This document shows positions 33,808 to 42,360 of a DNA stretch of 64,000 nucleotides, piece after piece. Both the position numbers and the translations under genes were made by a program. Position 1 is the first letter of the stretch. Each line of letters opens with the position of its first letter. The stretch comes from Lachnospiraceae bacterium (GTDB taxonomy: Bacteria; Bacillota_A; Clostridia; Lachnospirales; Lachnospiraceae). The notes beneath the pieces were generated by a model. It was given only the letters and a program-made list of their open reading frames with translations, was not told the DNA's origin and did not search any database. Location: the NCBI GenBank assembly GCA_017391465.1, contig JAFOYH010000060.1, positions 1-64,000 of the forward strand. The letters run 5' to 3'.

Positions 33808-33829
33808 TTATCAAAAGTAATTTTGATAA
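33808..33829. promoter_or_regulatory. Perfect 9-bp inverted repeat TTATCAAAA/TTTTGATAA
   Basis: The arms are identical in reverse complement with a four-base spacer (GTAA). A shorter relative (TTATCA-TTT-TGATAA) occurs at 31067-31081. It may be a regulator site; which protein binds is unknown. Confidence 0.45.
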
Positions 33830-33902
33830 ATTTTTTCATAACTCCATTCTCCAGTGAATGGACCCTCCCCTTTTTATAGTATAACTAAGACCCAACAAAA
33901 GA

Positions 33903-33942
33903 AGCAAAGTGCCCCGAAAGGTAAATCACCCCGGGGCACTGG
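33903..33942 (-). terminator. Terminator of topB
   Basis: AGTGCCCCG pairs with CGGGGCACT around a 15-base loop. On the minus strand it is followed by a broken T-run (TTTGCTTCTTTTG). Confidence 0.65.
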
Positions 33943-33999
33943 CATCTTACATATATCCGTCATTTCAAACATTTCTCGTTGGATATTCTAAATGCGATG

Positions 34000-36138
34000 T
34001 TAGTCCTTAAGATTCAACTTGGCAAATGCTTCCGCAAAAGCATTGTTTAATGGCTGTTCAGCTTCTTTTTTCTGTTTATTCATATATTTCTGAACATCTC
34101 GTTTACTGATACCTGCACCCTCTTTTTGACGCCGATCCTGAAAAACAGAAAGTTTTTCTTTATAACCACATACACATACGAATGTCTGGGCATCACCTTT
34201 GCCATACATTTCCATACGTTTATGACATTTTGGACATCGGGCATTGGTTGTTCTGGCAATAGTTTCACGATAACCACATTCCCGATCCTGGCAAACGAGC
34301 ATACGGCTGTTTTTGCCTTTCACAGATAACATACGTTTGCCACACTGAGGGCACTTTGTCTGTGTCAGATTATCATGCCGGAATTTTCCTTCACCCTCTT
34401 GAATTTCAGATACGATTTCTTTGGTATAATCTCGAATATCATGAATAAATTCTTCTTTTTTCAATCGCCCTTCTGCAATTTTAAGAAGCTTCTTTTCCCA
34501 TTCTGCGGTCAATACCGGTTTTTTCAAGTCTTCCGGAACCAATTCCAAAAGCTGACGTCCTTTAGATGTCACATGAATATCTTTATCCTTTTTCTCCATT
34601 AAAAATGTATTAAAAAGTTTGTCAATAATATCTGCGCGAGTTGCTACGGTTCCCAGCCCTCCCTTCTCCATGGCTGTAAGAAGGGTTGCCTCATTATAAC
34701 AGGAAGGCGGTTTTGTCTGTCCTTCATTCAACTTGATATTTTGAATTGGAAGTTCTGTACCTTCTTTCATTTCCGGAAGTATCTGATGACCAATTTCATC
34801 ATCAAGTGCATCCTCCGAATGATCATCACCAAACGCATAAACTTCCTGCCATCCCGCCTGCTTCATAAATTTTCCTTTTGCCAAGAATGTCTCTCCACCA
34901 CACGAACCTTTAAGGCTTGTCTGCTCGTATTCACACGGTGGATAAAGCACGGCAATAAATCGGCGCACAACCAAATCATAAATCTTCCGTTCATCACTTG
35001 TCATATGTTCAAGCTGTACATACTGTTCGGTTGGAATAATGGCATGATGATCCGAAACTTTGCTGTCATCCACAAAACTCTTATTCCACTTTAACTGCTG
35101 ATTGATCAGTTTTCCAGCCGCTTTACGGTAAGGACCGACACTACAGGCTTTCAAACGCTCTTTTAATGTCTCAGCCACATCTTTTCCAATGTACCTGGAA
35201 TCTGTTCTCGGATAAGTCAGAACTTTATGATTTTCATAAAGACGCTGCATAATATTCAACGTTTCTTTTGCCGAATATCCAAAACGTTTATTGGCATCAC
35301 GTTGTAATTCTGTCAAATCATAAAGGCCTGGTGCATACGTTTTCTTTGTCGCTTTATCCACATGAGTCACAACAAGCTTCTCATTCTGAATTTCATTCTG
35401 AATTTTTTGTATGCGTTCCTTATTAAAACTGCGACTGCTGCCCGACTTTCCATCTGCCCAGGTCCAGTTTACACCACCGGCATTTAATGTTATTCCATAA
35501 TATTTTTCAGGTTTAAAATCTCTGATTTCTTTTTCTCTTTCAGAAATCAATGCCAACGTCGGCGTCTGAACACGCCCACAGGATAACTGAGCATTATATT
35601 TGCAGGTCAAAGCACGCGTGCCATTCATACCTACCAGCCAGTCCGCCTGGGCTCTTGCTTCTGCTGCCGCATAAAGATTTCTGTACTCCCGTCCATCTTT
35701 CAAATGTTCAAAGCCTTCACGAATGGCTTTATCTGTGACCGAGGAAATCCAAAGACGTTTGATTGGCTTTTTACTTCCCGCCTTCGCAAGAATCCATCGT
35801 GCAACCAGTTCACCTTCACGTCCCGCATCCGTTGCAATAACCACATCCCCTATATCCTTACGATACAAATGATTCTTCACTGTCTGGTATTGCTTTCCTG
35901 TCTGTTTAATAACAACCAACTTGAATTTTTCCGGCATCATCGGCAAATCCTGCATACTCCACGATTTATATTTCGCATCATAGGCTTCTGGATCCGCCAA
36001 AGTTACAAGATGCCCCAAAGCCCAGGTCACCACATATTTTTCGCCTTCCAAAGCCCCCTGATTATTCTTTCCGCACTTTAAAACCCGGGCAATGTCTCTT
36101 CCCACCGATGGTTTTTCTGCAATAACTAATGTTTTCAT
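34000..36138 (-). CDS. topB: DNA topoisomerase III
   Basis: Type IA topoisomerase that resolves single-stranded links. The 712-residue protein has the TOPRIM start MKTLVIAEKPSVGRDIARVL and DAGREGELVARWIL, the active-site region VLTYPRTDSRYI (Tyr nucleophile), and two C-terminal zinc ribbons (CPQCGKRML...CQDRECGY and CPKCHKRM...CVCGY). Domain order and size match Firmicutes TopB, which is used in plasmid or chromosome decatenation. It starts behind AAGGAG. Confidence 0.96.
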   Translation of the reverse strand: MKTLVIAEKPSVGRDIARVLKCGKNNQGALEGEKYVVTWALGHLVTLADPEAYDAKYKSWSMQDLPMMPEKFKLVVIKQTGKQYQTVKNHLYRKDIGDVVIATDAGREGELVARWILAKAGSKKPIKRLWISSVTDKAIREGFEHLKDGREYRNLYAAAEARAQADWLVGMNGTRALTCKYNAQLSCGRVQTPTLALISEREKEIRDFKPEKYYGITLNAGGVNWTWADGKSGSSRSFNKERIQKIQNEIQNEKLVVTHVDKATKKTYAPGLYDLTELQRDANKRFGYSAKETLNIMQRLYENHKVLTYPRTDSRYIGKDVAETLKERLKACSVGPYRKAAGKLINQQLKWNKSFVDDSKVSDHHAIIPTEQYVQLEHMTSDERKIYDLVVRRFIAVLYPPCEYEQTSLKGSCGGETFLAKGKFMKQAGWQEVYAFGDDHSEDALDDEIGHQILPEMKEGTELPIQNIKLNEGQTKPPSCYNEATLLTAMEKGGLGTVATRADIIDKLFNTFLMEKKDKDIHVTSKGRQLLELVPEDLKKPVLTAEWEKKLLKIAEGRLKKEEFIHDIRDYTKEIVSEIQEGEGKFRHDNLTQTKCPQCGKRMLSVKGKNSRMLVCQDRECGYRETIARTTNARCPKCHKRMEMYGKGDAQTFVCVCGYKEKLSVFQDRRQKEGAGISKRDVQKYMNKQKKEAEQPLNNAFAEAFAKLNLKD

Positions 36139-36177
36139 TCAAATCTCCTTATCTCCAAACTCTTTAAATTCACAGAA

Positions 36178-36220
36178 ACAAAAGGGAAATCTTCATAAAA
36201 GCAGAAGATTTCCCTTTATT
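36178..36220 (-). terminator. Terminator of the DUF6128-like gene
   Basis: AAAGGGAAATCTTC pairs perfectly with GAAGATTTCCCTTT around a nine-base loop. It lies between topB and the next gene. Confidence 0.9.
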
Positions 36221-36264
36221 ATTTTAAATTAGGAATTACCACACGTTTATTATATCATATCCTC

Positions 36265-37140
36265 CTATAAAATCGTATACCAATAACCGAAATTACTCGG
36301 ATTTTCAACGCCTTCCTGTATTGGCTTGAACGAACGAAAACCAAACATATTCGCCATAAAAGCGTCTCTGGAATGCTGCGTTCCCGGAACTCCAAGGATA
36401 TAAACCTCCGACCCTTGCGACTCTGATTTCATTCTTGCTAAAATCAAATGTCGATAACTATAATAACTGTGCAATAAAAAACTATTGCTTCCATAAGACC
36501 AACAATCCAGCGGCATTCTTCCAATATCCTGAGGCTCTAAACGCACACAAACCTCTATATCATCATCTTCAAATGGATACATACCCGGACATTGTTCAAT
36601 TATCTTTGCAAAACTGCTTCTTCTTGGATCCATCTCTTTCTGCTTCACAGAAACATCCGAATCATTTTCTTCCTCACGCATAATTATTTCCGATGCATTA
36701 TCTGTTTCGATCACTTCCGTTTCCATGACATCCAACGTTTCCTCGTCTTTCCATTCCGTTACAAACCGATGCAGGTCCAAATCTCCCTGATCCCATCTTG
36801 TCCCATAAAATTTATTACCTTCGCCCTGAATAATCATTCCAGACATTTGATCCAACGCATAACCAGACCCGGCAATATTTTCTGTTTCTGTTTGAAAATT
36901 CCAGTCACTTCCGTGATTTCGTATCTGTACTTCACCAATGAAAATCCCTCGAAGTTCCTGCCCCATTCGAATAAACAAATATACTTTGCATCCACCTGCA
37001 ACAGAATAAACATTTTTAAGCGATAAATTTAAACGACATTGACCATTCCTGCTCTCCACTTTAACAAATCCGGCATTCAGGCTTTTCACATTATTTTCAT
37101 AAAGATAAATATACGAAACAAACCGACGATAGTCCGACAT
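36265..37140 (-). CDS. Unknown protein, DUF6128-like
   Basis: A 291-residue protein without signal peptide or membrane helix. The N-terminal 110 residues (YRRFVSYIYLYENNVKSLNAGFVKVESRNGQCRLNLSLKN, IFIGEVQIRNHG) look like a beta-rich domain that I recall as DUF6128 in Lachnospiraceae. An acidic low-complexity stretch (about 135-165) leads to a second conserved-looking C-terminal part (PFEDDDIEVCVRLEPQDIGRMPLDCWSYGSNSFLLHSYYSYRHLILAR). The start ATG lies behind AGGGGGA that is itself part of a hairpin (37141-37188). Function unknown. Confidence 0.65.
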   Translation of the reverse strand: MSDYRRFVSYIYLYENNVKSLNAGFVKVESRNGQCRLNLSLKNVYSVAGGCKVYLFIRMGQELRGIFIGEVQIRNHGSDWNFQTETENIAGSGYALDQMSGMIIQGEGNKFYGTRWDQGDLDLHRFVTEWKDEETLDVMETEVIETDNASEIIMREEENDSDVSVKQKEMDPRRSSFAKIIEQCPGMYPFEDDDIEVCVRLEPQDIGRMPLDCWSYGSNSFLLHSYYSYRHLILARMKSESQGSEVYILGVPGTQHSRDAFMANMFGFRSFKPIQEGVENPSNFGYWYTIL

Positions 37141-37188
37141 AAAAAATCCCCCTTTTTGACTATCCTATGCGTCAAATCAGGGGATTAT
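37141..37188 (-). terminator. rsmA terminator overlapping the ribosome site of the next gene
   Basis: On the minus strand AATCCCC pairs with GGGGATT and the inner TTTGAC with GTCAAA, followed by TTTTT and directly by ATG. The right arm GGGGGATT is also the ribosome site of the DUF6128-like gene, so folding would both end the rsmA transcript and hide that site. Confidence 0.7.
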
Positions 37189-37201
37189 ATCTCTTTATTA
37201 T

Positions 37202-38074
37202 TTATCTATGAATCTTCGTATACATAATGTTAGCAAGTGCTGCAAACTGTTCCAGCGTCAATGCCTCACCACGAATTGTTTCAGGCAATCCTGCTTCTAC
37301 AATGGATTCCACAATTTCATCTTTAGATAATGGAAATAGTCCGGAATTCTTCAGTCCATTCTGAAGTGTTTTTCTTCGCTGATTAAAGGATGCGCGGATG
37401 ATATTAAACATCAGACCTTCGTCCTCAACATGGACAATCGGTTCTTCGTGACGTGTCAGACGAATCACTGCCGAGTCCACATTTGGTCTTGGAATAAAGC
37501 AATTGGCCGGTACATTCGCAACCAGATAAGGTTTGGCATAATACTGAACTGCCAGTGAAAGCGCACCATAATCTTTACTTCCCGGTCCAACTTTCATACG
37601 ATCTGCCACTTCTTTCTGAACCATAACTGTAATATTATCAATCGGCACATGACTTTCAAACAGCCCCATGATGATCGGTGTTGTAATATAATATGGAAGA
37701 TTGGCAACAACTTTGATCGGTTTCCCATGATTCTTTTCGAGGGCAAGTGCACGAATATCTACTTTAAGAATATCTTCATTAATTACAGTAACATTATCAT
37801 AAGCAGCTAATGTTTCACCTAAAATCGGAATAAGTTTTTTATCAATCTCAACAGCCGCCACTTCACGGGCCGCTTCGCATAAATACTGGGTCATCGTTCC
37901 GATTCCAGGGCCAATCTCAAGAACAAAATCGTCTTGGGTTACCTCTGCCCCGTTAATGATCTTGTTGATCACATGATCGTCAATCAGGAAGTTCTGACCA
38001 AACTTCTTCTGGAAATTAAAACCATATTTTTTTATCGTCTCTATGGTTTTCTGTGGATTTGATAATTTTTCCAT
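37202..38074 (-). CDS. rsmA: 16S rRNA dimethyladenosine transferase
   Basis: Methylates two adenines near the 3' end of 16S rRNA (KsgA). The 290-residue protein has KFGQNFLIDDHVINKII, the SAM-binding LEIGPGIGTMTQYL, and the catalytic NLPYYITTPIIM. The start at 38074 (MEKLSNPQKT) follows AAGGAG by six bases; longer readings run into the flavodiiron gene. It follows the flavodiiron gene by 19 bases and tatD by about 1.2 kb on the same strand, as part of the usual metG-tatD-rsmA neighbourhood. Confidence 0.96.
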   Translation of the reverse strand: MEKLSNPQKTIETIKKYGFNFQKKFGQNFLIDDHVINKIINGAEVTQDDFVLEIGPGIGTMTQYLCEAAREVAAVEIDKKLIPILGETLAAYDNVTVINEDILKVDIRALALEKNHGKPIKVVANLPYYITTPIIMGLFESHVPIDNITVMVQKEVADRMKVGPGSKDYGALSLAVQYYAKPYLVANVPANCFIPRPNVDSAVIRLTRHEEPIVHVEDEGLMFNIIRASFNQRRKTLQNGLKNSGLFPLSKDEIVESIVEAGLPETIRGEALTLEQFAALANIMYTKIHR

Positions 38075-38093
38075 GAATAACTCCTTATCTTTC

Positions 38094-39248
38094 TCACTTA
38101 CACAACTCTTCTGCCAATGCATCAATCTGTGCTCTGCTCTCATTGTCAAGTGCGGACATAATCTTTACAGTTGTATCTGTATATGTAATATTTTTGCTCT
38201 TTTCAAGCATGGTGCGCATAACCTTTGCCGCCATCGCTGCCCAGCTTCCATTTTCCATAAGACCCACGGTCTTATTCTGGAAACCGCGCTCTGTCAAATG
38301 ATGAATAAATGTTTTCATAAATGGAAAGATATCCGCATTATATGTTGTTGTGGCAAGTACAATCTTACCATAGCGAAATGCATCTTCTACAGCTTCAAAC
38401 ATATCACAACGTGCGAGGTCGTTAATAACAACCTTTGGGCAGCCTTTGGCTTTCAATGCGGCTTCCAATTCATACACTGCTTTTTTGGTATTGCCATAAA
38501 TCGATGTATACGCGATCATAACGCCTTCACTCTCTGTCTGATAACCTGACCAGATATTATAAAGATTCAGATAGTATTCCAGATTTTCCGAAAGCACCGG
38601 TCCATGCAACGGACAAATTCTCTGAATATCCAAACCAGCCACCTTTCTAAGAAGGCCTTGCACCTGTGGTCCATACTTCCCAACAATACCGAAATAATAA
38701 CGTCTTGCTTCACACGCCCAATCTTCTTCCACATCCAATGCTCCAAATTTTCCAAAAGCATCTGCAGAGAAAAAGATTTTTTCTTCACTCTCATAAGTCA
38801 TCATAACCTCAGGCCAATGAATCATCGGTGCCATAATAAATGTAAGTTCATGTTTTCCTAATGAAAGTTTTGAACCTTCACCTACTACGATTTGATTGTC
38901 GCCAAAGTCTGTTTCAAAGAAATTCTTCATCATGGCAAAAGCTTTGGCTGTCGCCACGATTCTTGTTTCTGGATACGCTTTCATAAACTCAAAAACACTC
39001 GCAGAATGATCCGGCTCCATATGCTGAACGATGAGGTAATCCGGTGTTCTTCCTTCCAGAACCTCTTCCATGTTTTTCATCCATTCTTCAAAAAAGCCTT
39101 CACCAACCGAATCAAATACGGCTATTTTATCATCTAAAATAACATAAGAATTATAGGCCATACCATTCGGAACCGCATACTGTCCCTCAAATAAGTCTAT
39201 TTTATTATCATTGACACCAATATATTTAACGCTATCCGAAATAACCAT
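38094..39248 (-). CDS. Flavodiiron protein (A-type flavoprotein)
   Basis: Reduces oxygen or NO to water or N2O and protects anaerobes. The 384-residue protein has an N-terminal metallo-beta-lactamase-like diiron domain with the ligand motif HMEPDHSAS and further His/Asp (CPLHGPV, WPEVMMTY), then a C-terminal flavodoxin domain (about 250-384) with the FMN-binding stretch IAYTSIYGNTKKAV. Length and order are those of class A FDPs (FprA). It starts behind AGGAGG. It lies between tatD and rsmA, where many Firmicutes have rnmV instead. Confidence 0.95.
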   Translation of the reverse strand: MVISDSVKYIGVNDNKIDLFEGQYAVPNGMAYNSYVILDDKIAVFDSVGEGFFEEWMKNMEEVLEGRTPDYLIVQHMEPDHSASVFEFMKAYPETRIVATAKAFAMMKNFFETDFGDNQIVVGEGSKLSLGKHELTFIMAPMIHWPEVMMTYESEEKIFFSADAFGKFGALDVEEDWACEARRYYFGIVGKYGPQVQGLLRKVAGLDIQRICPLHGPVLSENLEYYLNLYNIWSGYQTESEGVMIAYTSIYGNTKKAVYELEAALKAKGCPKVVINDLARCDMFEAVEDAFRYGKIVLATTTYNADIFPFMKTFIHHLTERGFQNKTVGLMENGSWAAMAAKVMRTMLEKSKNITYTDTTVKIMSALDNESRAQIDALAEELCK

Positions 39249-39311
39249 TTAAAAACCTCCTAATCAACCCACCATTTTCCTTATGGTGCGTGTATAATGT
39301 TCTCTTATGGA

Positions 39312-40100
39312 TTATACCATACGGTACATGTTCTCGCCATTGTTCCAGGTAATTTCTTCAACGGATTCTCTATCCAATTTTTTCAATTCAGCAATGGTAT
39401 CAACCACATATGGCAAATAAATCGAACTGTTACGCTTTCCGCGGTTTGGCTCCGGTGTCAGATATGGACAATCCGTTTCAAGCACAATTCGATCCATCGG
39501 TGCATACTGAACCACTTCTTTTAAAACTCTTGCATTCTTATAGGTAACAACGCCGCCAATACCAAGATAAAAGCCTTTATTCAGGTAATTACGTGCCATT
39601 TCAACGGAATAAGAGTAACAATGCACAACGCCACCAATGTCTTCGCATTTTAATCCCTGCATCATATCCCATGTATCTTTTGCTGCTTCACGGGAATGAA
39701 TAACCACCGGAAGTCCTGTACTTCTGGCAAGCTCCATCTGACGTTCAAACCAGTATTTCTGTCTGTTTCTACGTTCCGGATCCTTTTCCCAATAATAATC
39801 CAGACCAATTTCACCTACAGCTACAATTTTACCTTTTTCTTCAACCGATGCCTCAACAGCCCATGCAAGCCACTGGAAACTGCGTTCGTCCAGACAATCC
39901 ACATCACTCGGATGCACCCCTGCTGCCGCATAAATAAAATCATACTGTTTTGCCAACGCGATGGATCTTCGTGTGGAATCAATATCCGCTCCAATATTCA
40001 CCACGCGTCCAATACCATTATCTTTTAAACTTTTTAACAATTCATCTCTGTCCGAATTAAATTTTCGGTCATCGTAATGGGCATGTGTATCAAAAATCAT
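39312..40100 (-). CDS. tatD: TatD-family hydrolase
   Basis: Metal-dependent nuclease of the TatD family (262 residues), an amidohydrolase-fold protein implicated in DNA repair and turnover. Motifs: FDTHAHYDD at the start (metal His), AVGEIGLDYYW, VIHSREA, GVVHCYS, and ETDCPYLTPEPNRGKRN. The gene is 63 bases before the flavodiiron gene and just after the LysR gene on the same strand. Confidence 0.95.
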   Translation of the reverse strand: MIFDTHAHYDDRKFNSDRDELLKSLKDNGIGRVVNIGADIDSTRRSIALAKQYDFIYAAAGVHPSDVDCLDERSFQWLAWAVEASVEEKGKIVAVGEIGLDYYWEKDPERRNRQKYWFERQMELARSTGLPVVIHSREAAKDTWDMMQGLKCEDIGGVVHCYSYSVEMARNYLNKGFYLGIGGVVTYKNARVLKEVVQYAPMDRIVLETDCPYLTPEPNRGKRNSSIYLPYVVDTIAELKKLDRESVEEITWNNGENMYRMV

Positions 40101-40127
40101 ACTATCTTCTTCCTTTATTTTTAAATT

Positions 40128-40976
40128 TTATACTTCAAATTTTTCAAAAAAACGTTTTGTCACATGAGGCATGAAATGATCATCCCGGCGCACAAGCATC
40201 AATTGAGATTTCATCATATCATCTTTAATCAAATGAATCTTCAGTTCCGGATGATCGATGGCAAAGCTTTCCGGAACAATGGCAATCCCCATACCTGCCC
40301 GTGCCATCTGGACACAGGTCCATGCATTATCTGCAATACATGCCGGTCGAAACTTCAGATGCCTGGCCTCAAATGCCTGTCTGAAAACCGGTTCCCAGCG
40401 ACGATACAATATCAACGGCCGTCCCGACAGACCTTCCATCCCTTTCTGTTCTGGCAAACATTGAGAAAGTCCAGTCCCGACAAAATACTCCTCGGAAAAT
40501 TTATGACACACAAGTCCTTCCTCCGGAAATGGTGCACGCACCAGTGCCATGTCAATCTGATTTGTTTTTAAAGCTTCCAGCATCTGATAGGTATTTCCTT
40601 CATGAATCTGATACTGAACCTGTGGGTATCGTTTACAAAACTCCTGAAGTTTCATGGCAATCTCACCAATACTGGTCGACGAAACCATCCCCAGTCGTAT
40701 GGTTCCACCCATCTGATCTCCCAGATAATTCATCTCCATCTTCGTTGAAGATGTCATGTCTAAAATAGCCTTCGCTCTAGTATACATGAGCTTTCCTGCA
40801 TCCGTCAACGTAATGCTTCGAATACCACGCTCAAACAATACAACCCCCAGTTCACTTTCGAGAGCTTTCATCTGATTACTTAATGGAGGCTGAGATATAT
40901 GAAGTTTTTTAGCCGCCGACGAAATACTTCCTTCATCGACAATGGCTGTGTAATAATACAGTTGTTTTAAATCCAT
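40128..40976 (-). CDS. LysR-family regulator beside the chromate-transporter pair
   Basis: A 282-residue LysR-type regulator with HTH MDLKQLYYYTAIVDEGSISSAAKKLHISQPPLSNQMKALESELG and an effector-binding domain starting at about residue 80 (IRLGMVSSTSIGEIAMKLQEF). The start at 40976 follows GGGGGA; the ATG at 41000 precedes it. It is divergent from the chrA pair by 135 bases, the classic LysR layout, so it probably controls that pair. Confidence 0.92.
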   Translation of the reverse strand: MDLKQLYYYTAIVDEGSISSAAKKLHISQPPLSNQMKALESELGVVLFERGIRSITLTDAGKLMYTRAKAILDMTSSTKMEMNYLGDQMGGTIRLGMVSSTSIGEIAMKLQEFCKRYPQVQYQIHEGNTYQMLEALKTNQIDMALVRAPFPEEGLVCHKFSEEYFVGTGLSQCLPEQKGMEGLSGRPLILYRRWEPVFRQAFEARHLKFRPACIADNAWTCVQMARAGMGIAIVPESFAIDHPELKIHLIKDDMMKSQLMLVRRDDHFMPHVTKRFFEKFEV

Positions 40977-41111
40977 CGGATCCCCCCATATTTTTTTCAT
41001 ATAGAAATTATACTTTTTTAATATTTTTCATATAGATATATTTATGTTATGATATCAATAGTTTTACAAAAAATCAATCAAAATGCATAACATATAGGAG
41101 GCTAATTTACT

Positions 41112-41660
41112 ATGAACGTTTTAATTCATCTCTTTATGGCATTTGCCCGAATCGGTGCATTCACCTTCGGCGGAGGTTACGCAATGCTTCCAATGCTCCA
41201 GAAAGAAGTTGTTGAAAAATATCACTGGGCCACTGAAGATGAAATTATGGATTATTATGCCATCGGTCAGTGCACTCCTGGAATCATTGCTGTTAATACA
41301 GCCACATTTGTCGGTTATAAAACTGCAGGTATCCCAGGTGCTGTTTTTGCAACCCTTGGAATGATTACACCTTCCATTATTATCATCACAGTCATTGCCG
41401 CATGTTTGAAAAATTTTGCGGATCTTCCAGTTGTAAAACATGCTTTTAACGGTATTCGTGCAGCCGTATGTATCCTTATTTTGAATGCCGTAACAAAACT
41501 TGCTCAGAAATCACTTGTAGATAAAATCTGTATTGGCATCTGTATCACTGTTTTAATATTATCCTTATTTTCACCTCTGTCACCGGCACTTATTGTCATT
41601 CTTGCCGGTTTCGCCGGTGTCTTCTTCAAACGTTCAAAAGTTACAGGAGGTGACAAATAA
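41112..41660 (+). CDS. ChrA-family transporter, first half
   Basis: One of two short-chain CHR-family proteins. The 182-residue protein has the hallmark FTFGGGYAMLPMLQKEVVEKY near the N-terminus and five or six hydrophobic helices, and the CTPGIIAVNTATFVGY block. It overlaps the second half by one base (TAATG). Short CHR pairs in Firmicutes are thought to act as one transporter, for chromate or possibly sulfate-like anions; here the natural substrate is uncertain. Confidence 0.92.
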   Translation: MNVLIHLFMAFARIGAFTFGGGYAMLPMLQKEVVEKYHWATEDEIMDYYAIGQCTPGIIAVNTATFVGYKTAGIPGAVFATLGMITPSIIIITVIAACLKNFADLPVVKHAFNGIRAAVCILILNAVTKLAQKSLVDKICIGICITVLILSLFSPLSPALIVILAGFAGVFFKRSKVTGGDK

Positions 41661-42226
41661 TGGCTGGTATATTACGTTTAATGTTCGAATTCTTTAAAAC
41701 CGGACTCTTTGCTGTTGGCGGAGGATTGGCAACCCTGCCATTCCTCTATGCCATTGGAGAAGCAACCGGTTGGTATACGGCTCAGGATGTTGCCAACATG
41801 ATTGCCATCTCTGAATCCACACCAGGACCTATGGGTGTTAACATGGCTACTTATGTCGGCTTCAACACCTTTGGAGTTTTTGGCGGCATTCTTGCCTCCC
41901 TTTCTCTCGTTTTTCCTTCTGTTGTGATCATTGTTCTGATTTCAAAGATCTTAAACAAATTTAAGGAGTCCAAACTTGTTCAGGATATTTTTTACGGACT
42001 TCGTCCGGCATCCACAGGTCTCATCATTGCCGCTGGTCTTGGTGTTGCTAAAGTTGCACTGCTTCATCTGAACAATTTTATTGATACCAAAAATATTTTT
42101 AATCTTTTCAATTATAAAGCTATTATACTGGCAGCAGCTCTTTACTTTATTATGAAGAAAAAAGATTTACATCCAATTTTAGTTGTGGTGATCTCCGCAG
42201 CGGTTGGAATCATTTTTAAGTTTTAG
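41660..42226 (+). CDS. ChrA-family transporter, second half
   Basis: The partner of the preceding CHR-family protein, 188 residues, with the same hallmark in variant form (GLFAVGGGLATLPFLYAIGE) and STPGPMGVNMATYVGFNTFG. About six membrane helices. The pair faces opposite topologies in known examples. Overlap of start and stop points to strict co-translation. A hairpin terminator follows. Confidence 0.92.
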   Translation: MAGILRLMFEFFKTGLFAVGGGLATLPFLYAIGEATGWYTAQDVANMIAISESTPGPMGVNMATYVGFNTFGVFGGILASLSLVFPSVVIIVLISKILNKFKESKLVQDIFYGLRPASTGLIIAAGLGVAKVALLHLNNFIDTKNIFNLFNYKAIILAAALYFIMKKKDLHPILVVVISAAVGIIFKF

Positions 42227-42291
42227 CTTCTCACGAAGACTTTGGAAGCATCTAGCCCTCAGCATCCGAAAGTCTTCCGTCCTATACTTCA

Positions 42292-42358
42292 AAGAGAAAA
42301 CCCCTTGTTCTCAGAAAGCATTTTTCACAGCTTCCCAAAAACAAGGGGTTTTCTATAT
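42292..42358. terminator. Hairpin between chrA and metG
   Basis: GAAAACCCCTTGTT pairs perfectly with AACAAGGGGTTTTC, loop about 30 bases. A second hairpin with arms GAAGACTTT/AAAGTCTTC lies before it (42233-42276). Together they can end both convergent transcripts. Confidence 0.75.
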
Positions 42359-42360
42359 AA

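Larger units (their letters stand above)
33680..33999. other. Intergenic region upstream of tRNA-Pro and downstream of topB
   Basis: About 320 bases without a gene. It holds a perfect dyad TTATCAAAA-GTAA-TTTTGATAA (33808-33829), possibly upstream of the tRNA-Pro promoter, and the topB terminator (33903-33942). I see nothing else. Confidence 0.5.
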
